Assembly: GCF_006007885.1 (NCBI RefSeq)
Contig: NZ_VCRO01000001.1
Coordinates: forward strand, 1,116,001 to 1,180,000
Source of the DNA: Alteribacter natronophilus
GTDB taxonomy: Bacteria; Bacillota; Bacilli; Bacillales; Salisediminibacteriaceae
DNA length: 64,000 nt
Direction: 5' to 3'
The notes below the pieces were generated by a model. It was not told where the DNA came from. It saw nothing but the letters and a program-made list of their open reading frames with translations, and did not search any database. How positions within the stretch are numbered: the stretch's first letter is position 1; each line of letters begins with the position of its first letter. Shown here piece by piece: positions 62,877 to 64,000 of this stretch. Position numbers and translations under genes: made by a program.

Positions 62877-62929
62877 GTAAAGAGCAGCCTCCCTATTCGG
62901 CTGTCCGTGAAGCAGATTTTTTATGTAAA

Positions 62930-62973
62930 GGGTGCCCCCGCAAGGCCAGAAGCCTCGGGGGCACTCTTTTTTG
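62930..62973 (+). terminator. Terminator of ispG
   Basis: GGTGCCCCCG ... CGGGGGCACT stem and six T. Confidence 0.93.
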
Positions 62974-63026
62974 GTGCTATCCTGTGGAGCCATGTGAGGC
63001 TGCCGCTGAAACTTCAGTTCAGGCGG

Positions 63027-63440
63027 TTAGAAAAACGGTGACATAAACAGACTGATAATAATGGAGAAGGCACCGATACCAATCGCCGTATACCCGAGCG
63101 CTGCATGTCCTTTAGCCCGCGTGATAAAGCCGAGCACAATGGCCGCAGCACCAAGGATTACCGGCAGGAAGAAAAGACTGACAAGGGCAAGTGCCACACC
63201 AATAGCACCCATCCCTTTCCCGTCATCCTGCGAAGCCGTATCCTCGAAATCCGCTTCCCCATCGTCAGCTTCTCTGTTAAAAGAGCTGTCGGCAAGGCCC
63301 GGATTCGGAACGTACTCTGCAGAGGTTTCTTCCTTGTATTCATGGGCCTGGTCGGTTTCACGGTCGTAGTAACCGTGGTCCCGCTCCTCTTCCACAAGCC
63401 GCAAATCCGTACGCTCGTTACGTGGTTTGCGTTCGTCCAT
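63027..63440 (-). CDS. yqfX: YqfX-like DUF4190 membrane protein
   Basis: 137 aa. Acidic soluble N-terminal half, then two helices with GMGAIGVALALVSLFFLPVI and AIVLGFITRAKGHAALGYTA, the DUF4190 pattern. ATG 63440 after GAGGGGG; the seven residues before it are excluded. Function unknown. Confidence 0.85.
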   Translation of the reverse strand: MDERKPRNERTDLRLVEEERDHGYYDRETDQAHEYKEETSAEYVPNPGLADSSFNREADDGEADFEDTASQDDGKGMGAIGVALALVSLFFLPVILGAAAIVLGFITRAKGHAALGYTAIGIGAFSIIISLFMSPFF

Positions 63441-63550
63441 GATCATCCCCCTCTTTTTCATCGGACGTAGGTTTAGTATGCGACACCAGCTGGGGTCTGA
63501 CCCGGTTTAAAGGTGTGTAAATAATGGAGAGAACGGAAGGTGAAGTATGT

Positions 63551-64000
63551 ATGACTAAGAAAAATACGTACAGATTCGGCATCGATATCGACGGAACAGT
63601 GACCGACCCGGCCACGTTTATTCCGGCAATCAATGAGCACTTTAACAAAACCCTTACTCTTGACGATATAACCCAGTACGACCTCAGCCGGGTGCTCGGC
63701 ATCAGCGGGGAGGACTTCTGGAAATGGATGCAGGAACACGAAGGCAATCTCTACGCCAATGCCGAGCTTGCATCCGAAGCGAAGAGAACACTCATGGAAT
63801 GGGAACGCAAGCACGAACTGTTTTACATCAGTGCACGGCATACCCGCTTTACCGATTTGACCAGGGACTGGTTCAACCAGAACGCCCTGCCTTACCACCA
63901 CATCGAGCTTCTCGGCCAGCACAATAAAATCGACGCAGTGAAAAATCACGACGTCGATGCCTTTTTTGAGGACAAACACGATAACGCCGTCGGGATCGCT
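63551..64000 (+). CDS. yqfW: HAD-type 5' nucleotidase YqfW (partial, C-terminus beyond window)
   Basis: First 150 residues. Motif I FGIDIDGTVTDP, motif II YISARHTRF, and DAFFEDKHDNAV approaching motif III/IV region. Belongs to the deoxyribonucleotidase-like NT5C group; substrate unproven. ATG 63551 with AAGGTGA upstream. Divergent from yqfX. Confidence 0.92.
   Translation, partial: MTKKNTYRFGIDIDGTVTDPATFIPAINEHFNKTLTLDDITQYDLSRVLGISGEDFWKWMQEHEGNLYANAELASEAKRTLMEWERKHELFYISARHTRFTDLTRDWFNQNALPYHHIELLGQHNKIDAVKNHDVDAFFEDKHDNAVGIA

Overview
The window comes from a spore-forming, low-to-moderate GC Firmicute of the family Bacillaceae, probably a halophilic or alkaliphilic lineage. Gene order follows the Bacillus subtilis yqhO-to-yqfW segment almost continuously (yqhO, mntR, lipM, yqhL, gcvPB-gcvPA-gcvT, yqhH, yqhG, yqzE, aroK, comG, yqgY-yqgV, glcK, yqgQ, yqgP, yqgN, rpmG, pbpA, yqgE, sodA, yqgB, yqfZ, ispG, yqfX, yqfW). 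Acidic proteins, a B12-dependent ribonucleotide reductase and Na+-coupled transporters fit a salt-adapted relative, but I cannot name the genus.

Layout. 1-5.9 kb: patatin-like protein (cut by the edge), MntR, NrdJ behind two NrdR-box-like sites, LipM, rhodanese YqhL. 5.95-6.4 kb: an isolated 51-bp tandem array. 6.5-10.8 kb: the glycine cleavage operon behind a tandem glycine riboswitch with terminator. 10.9-18.4 kb: SNF2 helicase YqhH, YqhG, YqzE and the seven-gene comG operon, with aroK translationally coupled to its end. 18.5-24.4 kb: tRNA-Gln, YtxH protein, YqgY, a MidA-like methyltransferase, YqgX, YqgW, and a frameshifted DUF1385 gene reading into YqgV. 25-30.2 kb: a malate/citrate cluster (2HCT transporter, malic enzyme, DcuS/DcuR-type two-component system). 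30.2-34.4 kb: FetAB-like ABC transporter, glucokinase, YqgQ, a membrane protein, YueI. 34.6-43.4 kb: SpoVAF-like GerA protein, rhomboid GluP, HAD phosphatase, L-lactate dehydrogenase with a Rex-like operator, ThiF/MoeB, DUF92, 5-formyl-THF cyclo-ligase, zinc-independent L33. 43.4-53.1 kb: hypothetical protein, two membrane-anchored envelope proteins, PBP2, a probable 6S RNA, YqgE, PrcB-like lipoprotein, SodA, UppP, an IscA/HesB-fold protein. 53.4-64 kb: three tRNAs, Na/Pi symporter with PhoU domain, YqgB, SinR with a convergent SinI, NfeD, DUF1002, MFS exporter, YqfZ, IspG, YqfX, YqfW (cut by the edge).

Most striking points. (1) A 46-codon sinI gene, too short for usual ORF cut-offs, lies convergent to sinR and is preceded by a well-formed cyclic-di-GMP-I (GEMM) riboswitch, suggesting direct second-messenger control of the biofilm antirepressor. 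The sin genes have moved from their B. subtilis position next to yqhG, and tapA-sipW-tasA is absent there. (2) A dispersed, hairpin-forming intergenic repeat occurs at about 16 sites, some copies with near-perfect terminal inverted repeats and an optional internal module, resembling a non-autonomous mobile element or a repeated structured RNA.

Functionally the region mixes housekeeping (folate/C1 and glycine metabolism, lipoylation, isoprenoid and wall-lipid recycling, dNTP supply), redox and metal control (MntR, Rex, NrdR, SodA), competence, sporulation/germination and biofilm regulation.
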